Shown here piece by piece: positions 63,587 to 64,000 of a stretch of 64,000 bases of DNA. The translations under genes and the position numbers were made by a program. The first letter of the stretch is position 1. The number at the start of each line of letters is the position of its first letter. The notes below the pieces were generated by a model that worked only from the letters and a program-made list of their open reading frames with translations, made no database searches and had not been told where the DNA came from. Source of the DNA: GWF2-33-9 sp964500435 (GTDB lineage: Bacteria; Bacteroidota; Ignavibacteria; Kapaibacteriales; UBA2268); assembly GCA_964500435.1 (NCBI GenBank), contig CAZCNL010000002.1, positions 289,630-353,629 on the forward strand, given 5' to 3'.

Positions 63587-64000
63587 CCCTCTATTTCACC
63601 GGCTCGGGAGCGACCGCTTGTGGTAACAACGCTATTGCAAAAACGCTACAAAGCGAAGCGGAACTACCACACCTCCCGCAATTGCTTTATAGCAACGTCG
63701 CAATAAATTTCCACTCGCAGTTTTGAATAAATAATTTTTCTCGGCAAAATTTATTTGAACAAAGTAATTTCTCTTTCTTTGGATATTTTGAATAAATCGC
63801 AGTTTCAATACAATAAAAATATTCTTGAAGCGTCCACATAAAGCCATAAAGCCATAAAGCCATAAAGCCATAAAGCCATAAAGCCATAAAGCCCATCTTA
63901 TGCCCTTTTTCGTCTTTCCCGCCTCTCCAATATTTTTATTTCCGTCTTTCATTTATTTTTTTTATTTGCTTCCTATACTTTCTCTAATTTAACAAATTCT
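63587..64000. repeat. Dispersed repeat, copy C (reaches window end)
   Basis: More than 410 bp, same orientation as A and B and continuing past the window end. Starts CCCTCTATTTCACCGGC. The hairpin arms are GCTACAAAGC (63645-63654) and GCTTTATAGC (63684-63693), the second with one change. Contains the octamer array. No gene is supported inside. Confidence 0.85.
63837..63892. repeat. Octamer tandem array (CATAAAGC)x7
   Basis: Seven perfect head-to-tail copies of CATAAAGC. The corresponding place in copy B has two units, one slightly changed. This is a microsatellite inside the dispersed repeat and is likely to vary in length between strains. Confidence 0.92.

Noticed and set aside
59294..63700. 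Integron-like cassette array with attC-type sites
   Set aside because: The repeats have hairpins and lie between same-strand modules, but the core sites (GTTRRRY/RYYYAAC) are not found, the copies are too long and no integrase is in view. Kept only as a cassette-like arrangement.
63632..63952. Open frames of 69 and 106 codons with a Trp-Leu-Tyr-Gly-Phe-Met-Ala-Leu repeat
   Set aside because: The peptide repeat is only the translation of the CATAAAGC octamer array. No ribosome site or codon signal is seen; same repeat as copy B.
1..64000. CRISPR array, IS element or prophage
   Set aside because: No regularly spaced direct repeats with spacers, no transposase, integrase or phage structural gene was seen on either strand.

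Overview
The window is very AT-rich (well under 40% GC by eye) and tightly packed. It looks like a chromosome segment from a Bacteroidota/FCB-group bacterium, probably of the Ignavibacteria/Kapabacteria/Chlorobi side. This is an inference. It rests on several things seen in the sequence: three proteins ending in type IX secretion (Por) sorting domains, many lipoproteins with a Cys lipobox, a TonB-dependent receptor with a carboxypeptidase-regulatory domain, promoters of the Bacteroidota type (TTTG-N18/19-TAnnTTTG) ahead of tRNA-Cys and rpsD, and families typical of the group (DUF3467, DUF1460, DUF2807/head-GIN, choice-of-anchor-D and beta-propeller proteins).

Layout. 0.1-2.4 kb: a small plus-strand cluster (DUF4258-like protein, small secreted protein, trypsin-like protease with a coiled coil). 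Two near-identical palindromic elements sit upstream of its first two genes. 2.5-8.4 kb: a minus-strand block with DUF3467, a TPR lipoprotein, and a four-gene operon of propeller lipoprotein, ECF sigma factor, anti-sigma-like membrane protein and DUF4397-like lipoprotein. 8.5-23.6 kb: GNAT acetyltransferase, HpnE-like oxidoreductase with DUF1460, head-GIN lipoprotein, NhaD-like antiporter, TonB receptor, TypA, M13 peptidase and membrane pyrophosphatase. 23.8-30.8 kb: a giant vWA/WD40 T9SS protein, hisS, a glycosyltransferase and a beta-carbonic anhydrase. 30.8-37.6 kb: a truncated metallophosphoesterase, tRNA-Cys, accB-accC, gcvH, rpsD, a PaaE-like reductase and a TPR histidine kinase. 37.7-44.5 kb: an M16 peptidase pair, a lysozyme-like protein and a POT peptide transporter. 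44.6-55.5 kb: a minus-strand five-gene operon (M1 aminopeptidase, YggS, purine nucleoside phosphorylase, rhomboid, threonine dehydratase) and a 1889-residue T9SS beta-helix protein. 55.7-58.7 kb: a small membrane protein, cysS and a DUF2520 protein.

58.7-64 kb is clearly accessory. Three copies of a long dispersed repeat (starting near 59294, 60960 and 63587) lie in the same orientation. Each has its edge roughly 40-90 nt upstream of a minus-strand gene or operon for exported proteins: a 175-aa beta-rich protein, a glycine-zipper lipoprotein with an overlapping two-helix membrane partner, and a three-gene set of Cys-containing lipoprotein, propeller-like lipoprotein and CxxC thioredoxin-like protein. 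A GTCATTGCGA-type palindromic repeat and an octamer tandem array lie in the same zone. This module-plus-repeat arrangement, and the operator-like pair at the left end, are the best candidates for something undescribed.

Taken together the window mixes housekeeping functions (translation: hisS, cysS, rpsD, typA, tRNA-Cys; fatty acid synthesis: accB/accC; glycine cleavage: gcvH; energy: hppA) with an envelope and secretion programme (sigma/anti-sigma, T9SS cargo, peptidases and peptide uptake).
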